Below are positions 9,087 to 20,143 of a stretch of DNA of 64,000 nt, one piece after another. The stretch's first letter is position 1. Every line of letters begins with the position of its first letter. The stretch spans positions 186,001 through 250,000 of the forward strand of contig JAXHMM010000006.1 in NCBI GenBank assembly GCA_034521445.1, written 5' to 3'. The notes under the pieces were generated by a model. It saw only the letters and a program-made list of their open reading frames with translations. It did no database searches and was not told the DNA's origin. The position numbers and the translations under genes were made by a program. The stretch is from Balneolaceae bacterium (GTDB lineage: Bacteria; Bacteroidota; Rhodothermia; Balneolales; Balneolaceae).

Positions 9087-9581
9087 ATGAGAACGCTGAT
9101 CCTGATTCTACCGGTACTGCTCGTCACCGCCTGCAGCCAGCCCCAGACCGAAGCCGATCCCAATCGCTCCGCCCTGGACCGCAGCGCACCCGCCGGGCAG
9201 GAGCTCACGCAACTGCTGAACGACTTCCTGGAGGGAGCCTCGGTCAACGACCACGACATGCACGACCGCTTTTGGGCCGAAGATCTCATCTATACCAGCT
9301 CGTCGGGCGTGCGCCGCGACAAGGAGCAGACCATGGAGGGCGTGCGCTCCTCCCCCGAAATGACCCTGGAGGAGGTCTCAACCGTCTACACCGCAGAGGA
9401 TATCCAGATTCAGCAGTACGGCGACATGGCCGTCGTGGCCTTCCGGCTGGTGGCCACAAGCGAAACGGAGGAGGGGACCCAGGTTTCGGAATACCTGAAC
9501 AGCGGCACCTTTGCAAAAAGAGACGGGCAATGGAAGGCGGTCAACTGGCAGGCTACCGCCATACCGGCAGAAGAAAGCTAG
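9087..9581 (+). CDS. NTF2-like (DUF4440-type) lipoprotein
   Basis: This 164-residue lipoprotein begins MRTLILILPVLLVTACSQ, with lipobox VTAC. The mature part is a single SnoaL/NTF2-like domain of the DUF4440 type: a helix ending FLEGASVNDHDMHDRFWAED, then LIYTSSSG, and later beta strands MAVVAFRLVA and WKAVNWQATA. Such cone-shaped domains bind small ligands or act as simple enzymes; the role is unknown. A TATATTG element lies about 65 bases upstream. The stop overlaps the stop of the convergent DUF456 gene by four bases (CTAG). Confidence 0.82.
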   Translation: MRTLILILPVLLVTACSQPQTEADPNRSALDRSAPAGQELTQLLNDFLEGASVNDHDMHDRFWAEDLIYTSSSGVRRDKEQTMEGVRSSPEMTLEEVSTVYTAEDIQIQQYGDMAVVAFRLVATSETEEGTQVSEYLNSGTFAKRDGQWKAVNWQATAIPAEES

Positions 9582-10051
9582 ATATTGGTGAAGAAGTAGA
9601 AAGCCATGATCCCGCTGGCCATCAGCTTGAGGAGCGTGCCGGCCAGGAAGCCCAGGAAAGAGCCCATTGCGGCGGTGTAGGCCTGGTCCGAGGACTTGCC
9701 CCCGGCCAGCTCGCCCAGGTAGGCTCCCAGCAGGGGGCCCACGATCATGCCCACGGGCGGAAAGAAAAAGGCCCCGGCCACCAGTCCCACGATACTGCCC
9801 CAAATGCCGTAAGGCGTGCCCCCGTACTTCTTGGTGCCGTAGACCGGCACGAGATTGTCCACCACCATCACCGCAATCACTATGATCAGCCAGATTACGA
9901 AGAACCAGGCGCCAAAAGGTGCGGCCGAGGTAAACTGCAGGAGCAGCAGTCCCACGTAGCTCAGCGGGGGACCCGGGAGCACGGGCAGCAGGGAACCGGC
10001 CAGGCCGGCCAGGATAAAGAGAGTGCCGATAACGATGAGCAGGATGTCCAT
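9578..10051 (-). CDS. DUF456 family membrane protein
   Basis: This 157-residue inner-membrane protein has about four hydrophobic segments and the DUF456 pattern: an N-terminal GLAGSLLPVLPGPPLSYVG, a central DNLVPVYGTKKYGG, then GLVAGAFFFPPVGMIVGPLLG with a glycine-rich loop. The function of the family is not established. It ends in a four-base overlap with the NTF2-like lipoprotein gene and is otherwise a single-gene unit. Confidence 0.88.
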   Translation of the reverse strand: MDILLIVIGTLFILAGLAGSLLPVLPGPPLSYVGLLLLQFTSAAPFGAWFFVIWLIIVIAVMVVDNLVPVYGTKKYGGTPYGIWGSIVGLVAGAFFFPPVGMIVGPLLGAYLGELAGGKSSDQAYTAAMGSFLGFLAGTLLKLMASGIMAFYFFTNI

Positions 10052-10240
10052 GGGATCAATATGGGTCTTATATGCGCCTCGTTCAAGGAGATTAAACGTA
10101 TTTAAACGAAGTGAGTTTCAGAATGGAAGGACGCTGTATCCACCTCCAAATCCTATCATATTTACTCAAGATTAAATTGACATAGATAAAGCTTATACTG
10201 CCACATGACGTTCAGGGCATAGAAACAAAGAGTGGTGTCA

Positions 10241-12109
10241 ATGAATTTGAGATCCTTATTCGGCGAGCTTAAGAGGCGCAACATCTACAGGGTGGGCGTG
10301 GTCTACGCCATTACGGGATGGGTGGTGGTGCAGATTGCATCGGTGGCTTCCGAGGCCTTCGGCGCCCCGGCCTGGGTCATGAAGATGCTGATAACCCTGG
10401 TCGTTCTGGGCTTTCCCGTAGCCCTGGTCTTCGCGTGGGCCTTTGAAATTACCCCCGACGGCATACAGCGTACCGCCGAGGTGGAAAGCGACGAATCTGT
10501 CTCCCGCCAGACCGGCAGAAAACTGAATTACTGGATTATCGGGATGCTGGCCGGGGCTGTAGTGTTGCTGCTGGCCGAGCGTATCTGGCTCGCCGGTTCC
10601 TCTTCCGGCGAAGTAGCATCCCCGACAACAGCCGAAGCCGAGCCCTCACTCGCCGTACTGCCGTTTCTGGATATCTCGCAGGCCGATGACCAGGAGTGGT
10701 TTTCAGACGGAATGACCGAGGAGCTGCTGAACAGCCTGGCGCGCACGGACAAGTTCCACCTGGCCTCCCGCACCTCCTCTTTCGCCTTTAAGAACTCCGA
10801 CCTGCCCATCACAGCTATTGCCGACAGCCTGAACGTAAAACACATCCTGGAGGGATCGGTGCGCCGATCAGGGGAGGAGATGCGCATTACCGCCCAGCTC
10901 ATACGCGCGGAGGACGACAGCCACCTCTGGTCCAATACCTACGACGTCGGCACGGACTCTGTTTTTGCCGTGCAGCGCAGCATCGCCGACAACATCACCT
11001 CCGCACTGGACGTCTATCTGGACGAGAGCGAACGCAGGGAAATGCTCAATTTCGGAACCCGCGACGTTCAGGCCTACGAGCTCTATCTGAAGGCAAAAAG
11101 AGCCTACTGGAATGTTCACCAATCCTATAACAGCCCCGGCAGCCACTGGACCGTCGCTGACCTGGCCACGCAGGCACTTGTGGAGGATTCGACCTTTGCG
11201 GGAGCCTACTACCTTCGCCAAGATCCCTATGTCCACTACCTTGTGGACAATGCAGGAGATCCCCCCGACAGCACCCTGCAGACCCAGGAAGCACTGAATC
11301 AGATCCGCCGCGACCTGGCCCGCGCCAGCCGTCATGCGGCAACCGAAACGGAGCGCAAATTCTATCAGGTGCAGCAAAGTATTATGTCGGACGACTGGTC
11401 CGACCTGTCCGGCCTCATCGATCATCAGTTACAAAATCCTGAGTATCTTATCCGGGACTTAGGATTTGCCGATGCCTTTATCATTGCATTGGGTAGAGCC
11501 CATGAGTTCAGGGAACTCCTGTTCTCCACCGCCCGAAACAACTCCCTGAACCAGGCCAAATGGCTCGCCGCCTTCCGTCTGGCTGCAGCCGAGAAAGACA
11601 CAGCCTTTTTTTCCCGGCACCTGGAAGAACGAATCGAGGAATTCAGCAACCCCAGATTTGCACGGGGAGAGCAGTTACTCACCTATTTGCGCATGGGAGC
11701 GTTCGACCAGGCGATGGAGGTCGTGGAAAAGCAGTATCTGACCTCATTCGAAAAAAAGTGGGCTCGCTTCCTGGTGAAATCCGCCCGGGGAGATACGTCG
11801 GTGACCTCGGCCCGGGTCGAGGAACTGGTATCGGGCTTGCCGGACGAGGTCAACGAGACGGTCCATCTTCAGGTCTATCACATAGCGGGTGAGTACGAAA
11901 CCGCCAATCGCATCGGAGGGCGTATCGACGCCTCGCCCCTCGGTCCCATGCAATTGATCGTGGGATCTGCAAGCACCGGCATGCTGCTTACCTTCGACAG
12001 CGAGGCAACCCCGAATTTTGAAGCCCGAATGCAGGAGCTGGGGATTGACATCGATACGCTGTCCACCTTTGGGGAAAAGCTGAGATCAATGGGCCAGAAC
12101 GATGATTAA
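10241..12109 (+). CDS. Membrane protein with FlgO/TolB-N-like domain and helical repeats
   Basis: The protein is about 622 residues. The N terminus ([20 protein letters not shown]) leads into two membrane helices, followed by a third near residue 100. Residues about 130-265 match the FlgO/TolB N-terminal-like domain: [40 protein letters not shown] and [10 protein letters not shown]. The rest is helical, TPR-like. In related proteins this module often sits between an N-terminal cyclase or winged-helix domain and TPRs; neither output domain is visible here, so it may be a sensor lacking its usual effector. The start is the ATG preceded by tandem GTG codons. It shares four bases (TTAA) with the hutU stop. 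Confidence 0.75.
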   Translation: MNLRSLFGELKRRNIYRVGVVYAITGWVVVQIASVASEAFGAPAWVMKMLITLVVLGFPVALVFAWAFEITPDGIQRTAEVESDESVSRQTGRKLNYWIIGMLAGAVVLLLAERIWLAGSSSGEVASPTTAEAEPSLAVLPFLDISQADDQEWFSDGMTEELLNSLARTDKFHLASRTSSFAFKNSDLPITAIADSLNVKHILEGSVRRSGEEMRITAQLIRAEDDSHLWSNTYDVGTDSVFAVQRSIADNITSALDVYLDESERREMLNFGTRDVQAYELYLKAKRAYWNVHQSYNSPGSHWTVADLATQALVEDSTFAGAYYLRQDPYVHYLVDNAGDPPDSTLQTQEALNQIRRDLARASRHAATETERKFYQVQQSIMSDDWSDLSGLIDHQLQNPEYLIRDLGFADAFIIALGRAHEFRELLFSTARNNSLNQAKWLAAFRLAAAEKDTAFFSRHLEERIEEFSNPRFARGEQLLTYLRMGAFDQAMEVVEKQYLTSFEKKWARFLVKSARGDTSVTSARVEELVSGLPDEVNETVHLQVYHIAGEYETANRIGGRIDASPLGPMQLIVGSASTGMLLTFDSEATPNFEARMQELGIDIDTLSTFGEKLRSMGQNDD

Positions 12110-13776
12110 TCCTCCTCCATCGGCAGGTCCACTCCCCGCTCGCGCGCTGTCTTGCGCGCCTCCTCGTATCCGGCATCGGCGTGCCGCATCACTCCGCTGC
12201 CGGGATCGTTGGTGAGCACGCGCTCCAGGCGCCGGTCGGCCGACTCCGTGCCGTCAGCCACGCAGACCATTCCGGCGTGGATGGAGTAGCCGATGCCCAC
12301 GCCGCCCCCGTGGTGCAGGGAGACCCAGCTCGCCCCGCTGGCTGTGTTGAGCATGGCGTTCAGCAGGGGCCAGTCGGCGATGGCGTCCGATCCGTCTTTC
12401 ATGCCCTCGGTCTCGCGGTTGGGCGAGGCCACCGAGCCGGCGTCCAGGTGGTCGCGGCCGATGACCAGCGGCGCCTCTACCTTGCCTTTCTTCACCAGCC
12501 AGTTGAACTTGGCGCCCATCTCGGCCCGCTCGCCGTACTCCAGCCAGCAGATGCGGGAGGGGAGGCCCTGGAACTGCACCTGCTCACGGGCCTTGCGGAT
12601 CCAGCGGGCGAGGGCCTCCTTTTCGGGAAAGGTATCCAGCACGGCCTCGTCGGTGGTGTAGATATCTTCGGGATTGCCGGAGAGGGCCGCCCAGCGGAAA
12701 GGGCCGGAGCCCCTGCAGAAGAGAGGTCGGATGAAGGCGGGCACAAAGCCGGGAAAGTCGAAGGCCTCCTCCATGCCGCGGTGGTCGGCCACCTGCCCGC
12801 GGAGGTTGTTGCCGTAGTCGAAGGTCACCGCTCCGCGCTCCTGCATGGTCAGCATGGTCTCCACGTGGGTCACCATGGAATCGAGTACGTCATCGCGATA
12901 GGCGTCCGGGTCGGACTCCCTCTTCTCATCCGCCTCCTCCAGGGTATACCCTACCGGGATGTAGCCCAGGTGCAGGTCGTGGGCGGAGGTCTGGTCGGTG
13001 AGCACGTCGGGCACCACGTCGCGTCGAAGCATTTCGGGCAGCACCTCCGCGGCGTTGCCCAGCAGTCCCACCGAAAGAGCCTCCCCTTGCGCTTTGGCGT
13101 CCAGGGCCAGCTCGAGCGCTTCATCCAGGGTGGCGCACTTGCGGTCGCAGTAGCCGGTCTCCACGCGGCGGTCGATGCGACTTTCGTCCACCTCCACCGT
13201 TATGCAGGCTGCCCCGTTCATGGTGGCCGCCAGCGGCTGCGCGCCGCCCATCCCGCCCAGGCCGGCGGTGACCAGCAGGCGCCCGGAAAGCGTTCCGCCG
13301 AACTGCTGACGTGCGCACTCGGCGAAGGTCTCGTAGGTGCCCTGCAGGATGCCCTGCGTGCCGATGTAGATCCACGATCCGGCGGTCATCTGCCCGTACA
13401 TGGTCAGTCCCATCCGGTCCAGGCGCCGGAACTCCTCCCAGTTTGCCCATTTGGGCACCAGGTGGGCGTTGGCGATGAGCACCCGGGGCGCCTCTTCATG
13501 GGTGCGGAAGACCCCAACCGGCTTGCCCGACTGCACCAGCAGGGTTTCGTCGTCTTCCAGCCGCTTGAGGGTCTCGATAATCTTGTGGTAGCTGGCCCAG
13601 TTGCGCGCGGCCTTCCCGCCTCCCCCGTAGACGATCAGCTCCTCCGGCTTCTCGGCCACCGCGGGATCCAGGTTGTTCATCAGCATGCGCATGGCGGCCT
13701 CCTGGTGCCAGCCCTTGCACTGCAGTCCGGTTCCGGTGGGTGCGTGGATGGGATGCTCGGGAGGTGTGCTTTGCAT
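12106..13776 (-). CDS. hutU: Urocanate hydratase
   Basis: HutU adds water to urocanate using a tightly bound NAD as electrophile, giving 4-imidazolone-5-propionate, the second step of histidine degradation. The 556-residue length is typical. Signatures include [34 protein letters not shown], the NAD loop [20 protein letters not shown] and the C-terminal [15 protein letters not shown]. It is about 6 kb from hutH and must have its own promoter. A strong inverted repeat lies just upstream. The identity is secure. Confidence 0.97.
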   Translation of the reverse strand: MQSTPPEHPIHAPTGTGLQCKGWHQEAAMRMLMNNLDPAVAEKPEELIVYGGGGKAARNWASYHKIIETLKRLEDDETLLVQSGKPVGVFRTHEEAPRVLIANAHLVPKWANWEEFRRLDRMGLTMYGQMTAGSWIYIGTQGILQGTYETFAECARQQFGGTLSGRLLVTAGLGGMGGAQPLAATMNGAACITVEVDESRIDRRVETGYCDRKCATLDEALELALDAKAQGEALSVGLLGNAAEVLPEMLRRDVVPDVLTDQTSAHDLHLGYIPVGYTLEEADEKRESDPDAYRDDVLDSMVTHVETMLTMQERGAVTFDYGNNLRGQVADHRGMEEAFDFPGFVPAFIRPLFCRGSGPFRWAALSGNPEDIYTTDEAVLDTFPEKEALARWIRKAREQVQFQGLPSRICWLEYGERAEMGAKFNWLVKKGKVEAPLVIGRDHLDAGSVASPNRETEGMKDGSDAIADWPLLNAMLNTASGASWVSLHHGGGVGIGYSIHAGMVCVADGTESADRRLERVLTNDPGSGVMRHADAGYEEARKTARERGVDLPMEED

Positions 13777-13817
13777 AATACGATGGTTGGTTCGCTGCCG
13801 TTTGTCCTAAAGTAATG

Positions 13818-13849
13818 CCGCCGCCGGTTTAAGTCTAACCGCCGGCGGG
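13818..13849. repeat. GC-rich inverted repeat upstream of hutU and peptide transporter
   Basis: Twelve-base arms (CCGCCGCCGGTT and AACCGCCGGCGG, one mismatch) flank a 7-base spacer in the 187-base divergent gap between hutU and the POT transporter. There is no T-run, so an operator or mRNA structure is as likely as a terminator. The remainder of the gap is AT-rich with a TTTTTTTT tract at about 13914. Confidence 0.5.
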
Positions 13850-13963
13850 ATCAGCAAGTCGGCGCGGTTGTTTGCTTCGTTTTAACGGTTTAATTATCAT
13901 GAACGGCGACTTGATTTTTTTTAGGTACCGTTCGTTCACTTCAAAACCAATTGATGGGGTTCT

Positions 13964-15658
<1,695 letters not shown>

Positions 15659-16663
15659 GTGGATACCGAGGCCCAAGAGCCGTCTCACCGGCACGTGCCG
15701 GGCCACTTCCTGGGTATTTCCCTTTCCAGGATTTTCGGTCTGCTGCTGCTCTCATTCCTGGGGGCTATCGTGTTTTTCATCCTGGCCGAGCTCGTCGGGT
15801 GGGGCCTGTCCGAATCGGACCTCATACACCTCACAGGCATTGTCCTCTTTCTCCCCGTGCTGGGCTACCTGCTGGTGAAAACTCGTTCCGACCGGGGACT
15901 CCGCCGACCCCTGTTGGGCAGGCCGGGGGAAACGCCACCCTGGAGGATGGCGTGGATCTTCCTCCCCCTGCTGGTGCTATCCATTGGGTTGGGCTGGCTT
16001 TGGGATCTATTTCTCTACCAGGTCATGCCCAACTACCTGGAGGGCAAATACGCCATGATAAATGAGACACCTTTCATGGATCCCAACACTTCAGTGCTCA
16101 ATACCGCCATCACCTTTTTGGGCGCCGTCATCGTAGCGCCGCTGGTGGAGGAAATCCTATTCCGGGGCGTTATCCTGGAACGGGGTTCCCGGCACTGGGG
16201 CCTGGGAGCGGCTGTCCTGATCTCCTCGTTCCTCTTCGGAATGCTGCATTTCGATCCTCTTGGATCCACGCTATTTGGAGTACTGATGTGTCTGGTCTAC
16301 CTGCAATCCTCATCCCTGCTGGTACCCATCCTGGTCCACGCTCTCAACAATCTGGCCGTCATGGGCATGACCGTGTTCTGGCCCGCCTCCCTCTCTTTCT
16401 TCGATACTCCGGAGCAACTTTACAGCCAGGCCTGGTTCGGCGTGGCCTCGCTGGCCGCAGGCGGGGCCTGGGCAGGCTGGTTTTTGTGGCAACGACGCGG
16501 GCAGCTTGCCTGGCTTGCCGGAGAGGGCTGGAAGGCCGGACGGGAGGAGCACGCTGATGAGGACGACCGGAACAACGCGAAGGAGGGCGGTGAAACCGAT
16601 GAGCACGAAGCTGACTTGCTGGATGCCCACAGTTCCAACGGCACTGGCGCGACCCGCGGTTGA
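15659..16663 (+). CDS. CPBP family intramembrane metalloprotease
   Basis: This 334-residue polytopic protein belongs to the CAAX-protease/bacteriocin-processing (CPBP, Abi) family. Three motifs place the zinc glutamic site in the membrane: VEEILFRGV, FGMLHFDPLG and VHALNNLA. About eight hydrophobic segments are visible. Translation starts at a GTG directly after the transporter stop, with GGAG inside the end of that gene as the ribosome-binding site, so the two are translationally coupled. Targets of bacterial CPBP proteins are mostly unknown. It is one of three such genes in the window. Confidence 0.9.
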   Translation: MDTEAQEPSHRHVPGHFLGISLSRIFGLLLLSFLGAIVFFILAELVGWGLSESDLIHLTGIVLFLPVLGYLLVKTRSDRGLRRPLLGRPGETPPWRMAWIFLPLLVLSIGLGWLWDLFLYQVMPNYLEGKYAMINETPFMDPNTSVLNTAITFLGAVIVAPLVEEILFRGVILERGSRHWGLGAAVLISSFLFGMLHFDPLGSTLFGVLMCLVYLQSSSLLVPILVHALNNLAVMGMTVFWPASLSFFDTPEQLYSQAWFGVASLAAGGAWAGWFLWQRRGQLAWLAGEGWKAGREEHADEDDRNNAKEGGETDEHEADLLDAHSSNGTGATRG

Positions 16664-16730
16664 TCTTGTTCCGGTTTTGGCCGCCGCAAATGTACCCCCC
16701 ACCGCCCTGTGATTCCATCCCGGCGAGCCC

Positions 16731-16738
16731 TTATATTG
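16731..16738 (+). promoter_or_regulatory. Probable -10 element of mnmE (TTATATTG)
   Basis: TTATATTG ends six bases before the mnmE ATG, so transcription would start at or very near the start codon and give a leaderless or nearly leaderless mRNA. The same hexamer recurs before ruvC, the PhoB-like gene and the WYL regulator. Confidence 0.45.
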
Positions 16739-16744
16739 TCTCTC

Positions 16745-18136
16745 ATGAACCGGCAGCAGGAAACCGACATCACCCAGCGCGAGCCCATCGCCGCCATCGC
16801 CACGCCCGTGGGGGAGGGCGGTATCGCCGTCATACGCGTCTCCGGCAAAGGGGCCCTTGAACGTGTGCAGGAGGCCTTCCGCGGACCGGAACTCCGCGAG
16901 CAGGACTCCCACACCGTCCATTTCGGAAATATCGTGGACGGGGGAGGCGAGGTGGTGGATGAGGTGCTGGTGACGGTCTTCCGCACCCCCCGATCGTATA
17001 CCGGGGAAGACACCGCCGAGATCTCCTGCCACGGCGGCGTGCTGGTCACCCAGGCCGTGCTGGAGGCTGTACTGTCCCGCAATGTGCGCGCAGCCGAACC
17101 GGGCGAGTTCACCCAGCGCGCCTTCCTCAACGGCAAGATGGAGTTGAGCCAGGCCGAGGCGGTGGCCGACCTCATCCACGCCAAGAGTGCCCGCGCCCTG
17201 GACGCCGCCCACCAACAGCTGGAGGGACGCCTGGGTGAGCACATCAAGACGTTTCGCCAGCAGATCATCGACGCCACCGCCATGGTGGAGCTGGAGCTGG
17301 ACTTTTCGGAGGAGGATGTAGAGTTCGCTGACAAGGAGGAGCTGCGCGGGCTGTTGGAGGAGCTGGACCAGGAGATCACCTCCCTGCTGCAGACTTACGA
17401 GGCCGGTCGGCTGGTCAAGCACGGGGTGCGCACCGTTTTCATCGGACGTCCCAACGCCGGTAAATCCACCCTGCTGAACACCCTGGTTGGCAAGGACCGC
17501 GCCATCGTAACCGAGATCGCAGGCACCACACGCGACACCATTGACGTGGATTGGAGCTACGACGGATTGCTATTCACGCTTACCGACACGGCCGGTTTGC
17601 GCGACACCGAGGACCGCGTCGAAAAGGAGGGTGTGAAACGCTCCCGCAAAGCCTTCGAGGAGGCCGACCTGGTGGTCTACCTGAAGGACCTGGGAGCGGA
17701 GATGGATGCTGGAGAGCGGGAGGAGATCGCCGGCTATCAGCAACGCGCCGGCGAGACCCCCTTTCTGCTGGTGGGAACCAAGGACGACATCGCTCTGGAT
17801 GAGGCCGGCAATCGTCTGGAATACGATATCCGCATCTCTGCCTTGGAGGGCGAGCGCATAGGAGAGCTGAAAAAGCTCATGAAACAACGTGCCCTGGAGA
17901 GCACCCACTACGACCCCTCCAGCATCCTGGTCACCTCCAGCCGGCACCGCGACGCCCTCGAGAAAGCCCAGGAGCACGTACGCAGCGCCCTTCAGGCCCT
18001 CGACCGGGGCATGACCGGCGACTTCCTTTCCATCGACCTGCGCGGCGCGCTCCAGGATCTGGGCACCATCACCGGAGAAATTACCACCGAAGACGTGCTC
18101 GACAGTATTTTCTCGCGCTTCTGCATCGGCAAGTAA
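16745..18136 (+). CDS. mnmE: tRNA modification GTPase MnmE
   Basis: MnmE works with MnmG to install the (carboxymethyl)aminomethyl group on wobble uridine 34 of several tRNAs. The N-terminal folate-binding domain starts PIAAIATPVGEGGIAVIRVSG. The inserted G domain has G1 GRPNAGKST, G2 TTRD, G3 DTAGLRDT and G4 GTKDD. The protein ends in FCIGK, the conserved C terminus with the essential cysteine. At 463 residues it is full length. The start chosen is the second ATG, matching family N termini; no ribosome-binding site precedes it. Its partner mnmG lies 31 kb downstream on the same strand. Confidence 0.97.
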   Translation: MNRQQETDITQREPIAAIATPVGEGGIAVIRVSGKGALERVQEAFRGPELREQDSHTVHFGNIVDGGGEVVDEVLVTVFRTPRSYTGEDTAEISCHGGVLVTQAVLEAVLSRNVRAAEPGEFTQRAFLNGKMELSQAEAVADLIHAKSARALDAAHQQLEGRLGEHIKTFRQQIIDATAMVELELDFSEEDVEFADKEELRGLLEELDQEITSLLQTYEAGRLVKHGVRTVFIGRPNAGKSTLLNTLVGKDRAIVTEIAGTTRDTIDVDWSYDGLLFTLTDTAGLRDTEDRVEKEGVKRSRKAFEEADLVVYLKDLGAEMDAGEREEIAGYQQRAGETPFLLVGTKDDIALDEAGNRLEYDIRISALEGERIGELKKLMKQRALESTHYDPSSILVTSSRHRDALEKAQEHVRSALQALDRGMTGDFLSIDLRGALQDLGTITGEITTEDVLDSIFSRFCIGK

Positions 18137-18321
18137 CCCTCTTCATCCTGTGTTCCTCAACCCCTCTAGATGTATTATATTTATAGATATTTACCCGTAG
18201 TTATAAAAATAATATCAAAATATTCATAAATATATGTGGTAACATGTATATATAATAGTCAAAATACCGTCTTTTAGGCCGCTCTCCTACCTCCCCAAGT
18301 TTCCACAAACGCATCATTCCA
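18137..18321. other. AT-rich intergenic stretch after mnmE
   Basis: From about 18165 to 18275 the sequence is strongly AT-rich (runs such as TATATATAATAG and AATATCAAAATATTC) in an otherwise 60% GC region. I see no DnaA box matching TTATCCACA, no terminator and no gene. It may hold promoters or mark an acquired segment. Confidence 0.5.
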
Positions 18322-18870
18322 TTGGGACTGTCTCCTCCTCAATACGATTTCGTGATGATGGATGCATCGCCTTCCGGAGAGATATTAGTGTCTAGCACTG
18401 TCAGTCCTTTTCTGTTTCATTATAAAAACCATGAATTGGAGGAACTTATTTATTTGGATCTACCCGGACTGGAAATACTCCATAACCTGGCCCCCGAGGA
18501 TTTATCTTCCAGATCACCCAATTCCTCTTCCGGCTCTTCGCCCATAATTCATCCTCCCCCCATTCCATTTGAAGTTGATAATCGCGGAAGCCGCATGTTT
18601 CCCTTTATGTCAGACATTCTCCATACCGGCGACCATATACTCTTTTACTATTCCAATTGGCATGCGGATATGTCCTTCCTGATTATGCTGGGCAGGGATG
18701 CGAATGGCCGGTGGCAACACCGGGGCAGCTACCGATTTTTTAAGGAAACGGAGGAACCGTACTTCATTGAGGATCTAAGCTATTCGGAACCATGGCTCTA
18801 CCTGAGCAACCATTTTGAGCCAGAAATACTTAGAATTAACCTGGATAGCTTGACCAGTTCTGCTCCCTAG
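18322..18870 (+). CDS. Orphan protein, possibly 5'-truncated remnant
   Basis: The frame encodes 182 residues from a TTG, or fewer from the ATG at 18355. I do not recognise it. It has no signal peptide or lipobox, contains a low-complexity Ser/Pro stretch (SSRSPNSSSGSSP), and its second half alternates strand-like segments (GDHILFYYSNWHADMSFLIML, WLYLSNHFEPEILRINLDS) reminiscent of a beta-propeller blade. The same frame is open but start-less for about 60 bases upstream and reads as plausible protein there (HKRIIPLGLSPPQYDF), which suggests a lost 5' end. Base composition is lower in GC than the neighbours. It could be a decaying gene; real expression is uncertain. Confidence 0.4.
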   Translation: MGLSPPQYDFVMMDASPSGEILVSSTVSPFLFHYKNHELEELIYLDLPGLEILHNLAPEDLSSRSPNSSSGSSPIIHPPPIPFEVDNRGSRMFPFMSDILHTGDHILFYYSNWHADMSFLIMLGRDANGRWQHRGSYRFFKETEEPYFIEDLSYSEPWLYLSNHFEPEILRINLDSLTSSAP

Positions 18871-19166
18871 TTTCTGTCTCCTTCCCTGTACCTGCTTGGC
18901 GGCTACTGTTACGCCCCGCACCGGATCCGGGTGTCCTTGAGATTTTAATTGCCGGCAAGGGAATGCCCCAGCGTGTTTACTCGCACACCTGTACTTGCCC
19001 GCAACCCTCTCTGTAAGCCACAAACACAATAAATAGGTATTCCCACATCCGTAGAAATACGGGAAATCTTAAAGTTAATCTTATTAGATTATAAGTGAGT
19101 TGTTTATATGATCAATATCATGTAATGTACTCTTAATTATTAATTCTTTCTGATTAAGAGGAACTC
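18871..19166. other. Intergenic stretch without a recognisable gene
   Basis: The first half is ordinary composition with no convincing frame; the second half (about 19030-19160) is very AT-rich and includes GAGG seven bases before the next ATG, a usable ribosome-binding site. No terminator or RNA gene is apparent. Confidence 0.5.
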
Positions 19167-20081
19167 ATGAAAACACACGCCGCCCGATCCATTCTCATTC
19201 TTTTTATCATAGCCGTTATCTCAGGTTGTGAACTCAATCCTGTTGATTCACCTGATCCTGCAACGATAACCGAAGAGATCTCAACGGAAACCATCGCACG
19301 TGAAATCGGGCGGCTGCACAACGCCGGCCTGGACTTTATTCTGCATCAAATGAAAGCAAGAGTGCAACCCTTTCGTGACAGGGAGGATGCCCTGGATTTC
19401 TTCCGCGTTTCGGCAGAACAGTTTATCCAATCTACGGCTGGAGCTGACCATGAGAGAATTGCTGAAGTATTCGACATGGACCGCATATTTGCAGGGCCGG
19501 AGCAGATCCGGCGAGATTCACCGGCCAGGCCCGGGTTCCGCTACGGCAATACGGCGCTCGAACTGTCACGCGACCAGCGGCACCACTTCAACAGGCTGTT
19601 CGAGGTTTACAGCAAACATAAGGATGATAAGGTGTTCGAGCGGGATCACACACCCTTGCTACGAAGGATCAACCGAGATATCGAACAGAGTTACACGCCG
19701 GAACAAATCCTTCTCGTACAGGGCGTCACAGAAATCCTGATAGCCTCCTCCAACTACTGGAAGGAACACCGTACGGAATGGATACAAGAGATTTCCCGTC
19801 TCCACAATATAGACATACCCGACACATCTACGGTGTATGCCGGCGATATTGCGGCCAATCCCTGTTCCGCCTTTCCAATGGTCCCAATGTGCCAGGCCAT
19901 AAACTGGGGAGAAGTAATTGAGGCTGACGGGGGCGGTCTAATAGATGGTGTGGTAGGCAATGCCCTCTACTGGGTTGTGGTCGGCCCTCCCGGCTGGCTG
20001 GCAGGCGCAACGATCCTGGGCGGAGGTGTTGCAGCCGCATCTACACAGGAACTGTACCATCAGATCATGGATCTGTTGTAG
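19167..20081 (+). CDS. Lipoprotein with glycine-rich hydrophobic tail, orphan
   Basis: This 304-residue protein starts with a signal peptide and lipobox (AVISGC). The central region is helical and charged, with no motif I recognise (HRTEWIQEISRLHNID, RDQRHHFNRLFEVYSKHKDD). The C-terminal 60 residues change character: after a CSAFPMVPMC segment comes a glycine-rich hydrophobic stretch, GGGLIDGVVGNALYWVVVGP then GWLAGATILGGGVAAAS, spaced like a glycine zipper. Such tails occur in bacteriocin-like and pore-forming peptides and in membrane hairpins, but that comparison is only by appearance. The following gene encodes a small membrane protein and may be cotranscribed. Confidence 0.6.
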   Translation: MKTHAARSILILFIIAVISGCELNPVDSPDPATITEEISTETIAREIGRLHNAGLDFILHQMKARVQPFRDREDALDFFRVSAEQFIQSTAGADHERIAEVFDMDRIFAGPEQIRRDSPARPGFRYGNTALELSRDQRHHFNRLFEVYSKHKDDKVFERDHTPLLRRINRDIEQSYTPEQILLVQGVTEILIASSNYWKEHRTEWIQEISRLHNIDIPDTSTVYAGDIAANPCSAFPMVPMCQAINWGEVIEADGGGLIDGVVGNALYWVVVGPPGWLAGATILGGGVAAASTQELYHQIMDLL

Positions 20082-20143
20082 CGTCCCGATACTTTTCGTA
20101 ACTACAGGATATCCGTCAATTTTAATTTCATATCATAAAAGCC

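Noticed and set aside
18160-18275. Possible replication origin in the AT-rich stretch beside mnmE
   Set aside because: AT content and nearby origin-linked genes are suggestive, but I find no DnaA boxes (TTATCCACA) or clustered 13-mers, and the parS sites are 33 kb away. Left as plain AT-rich DNA.
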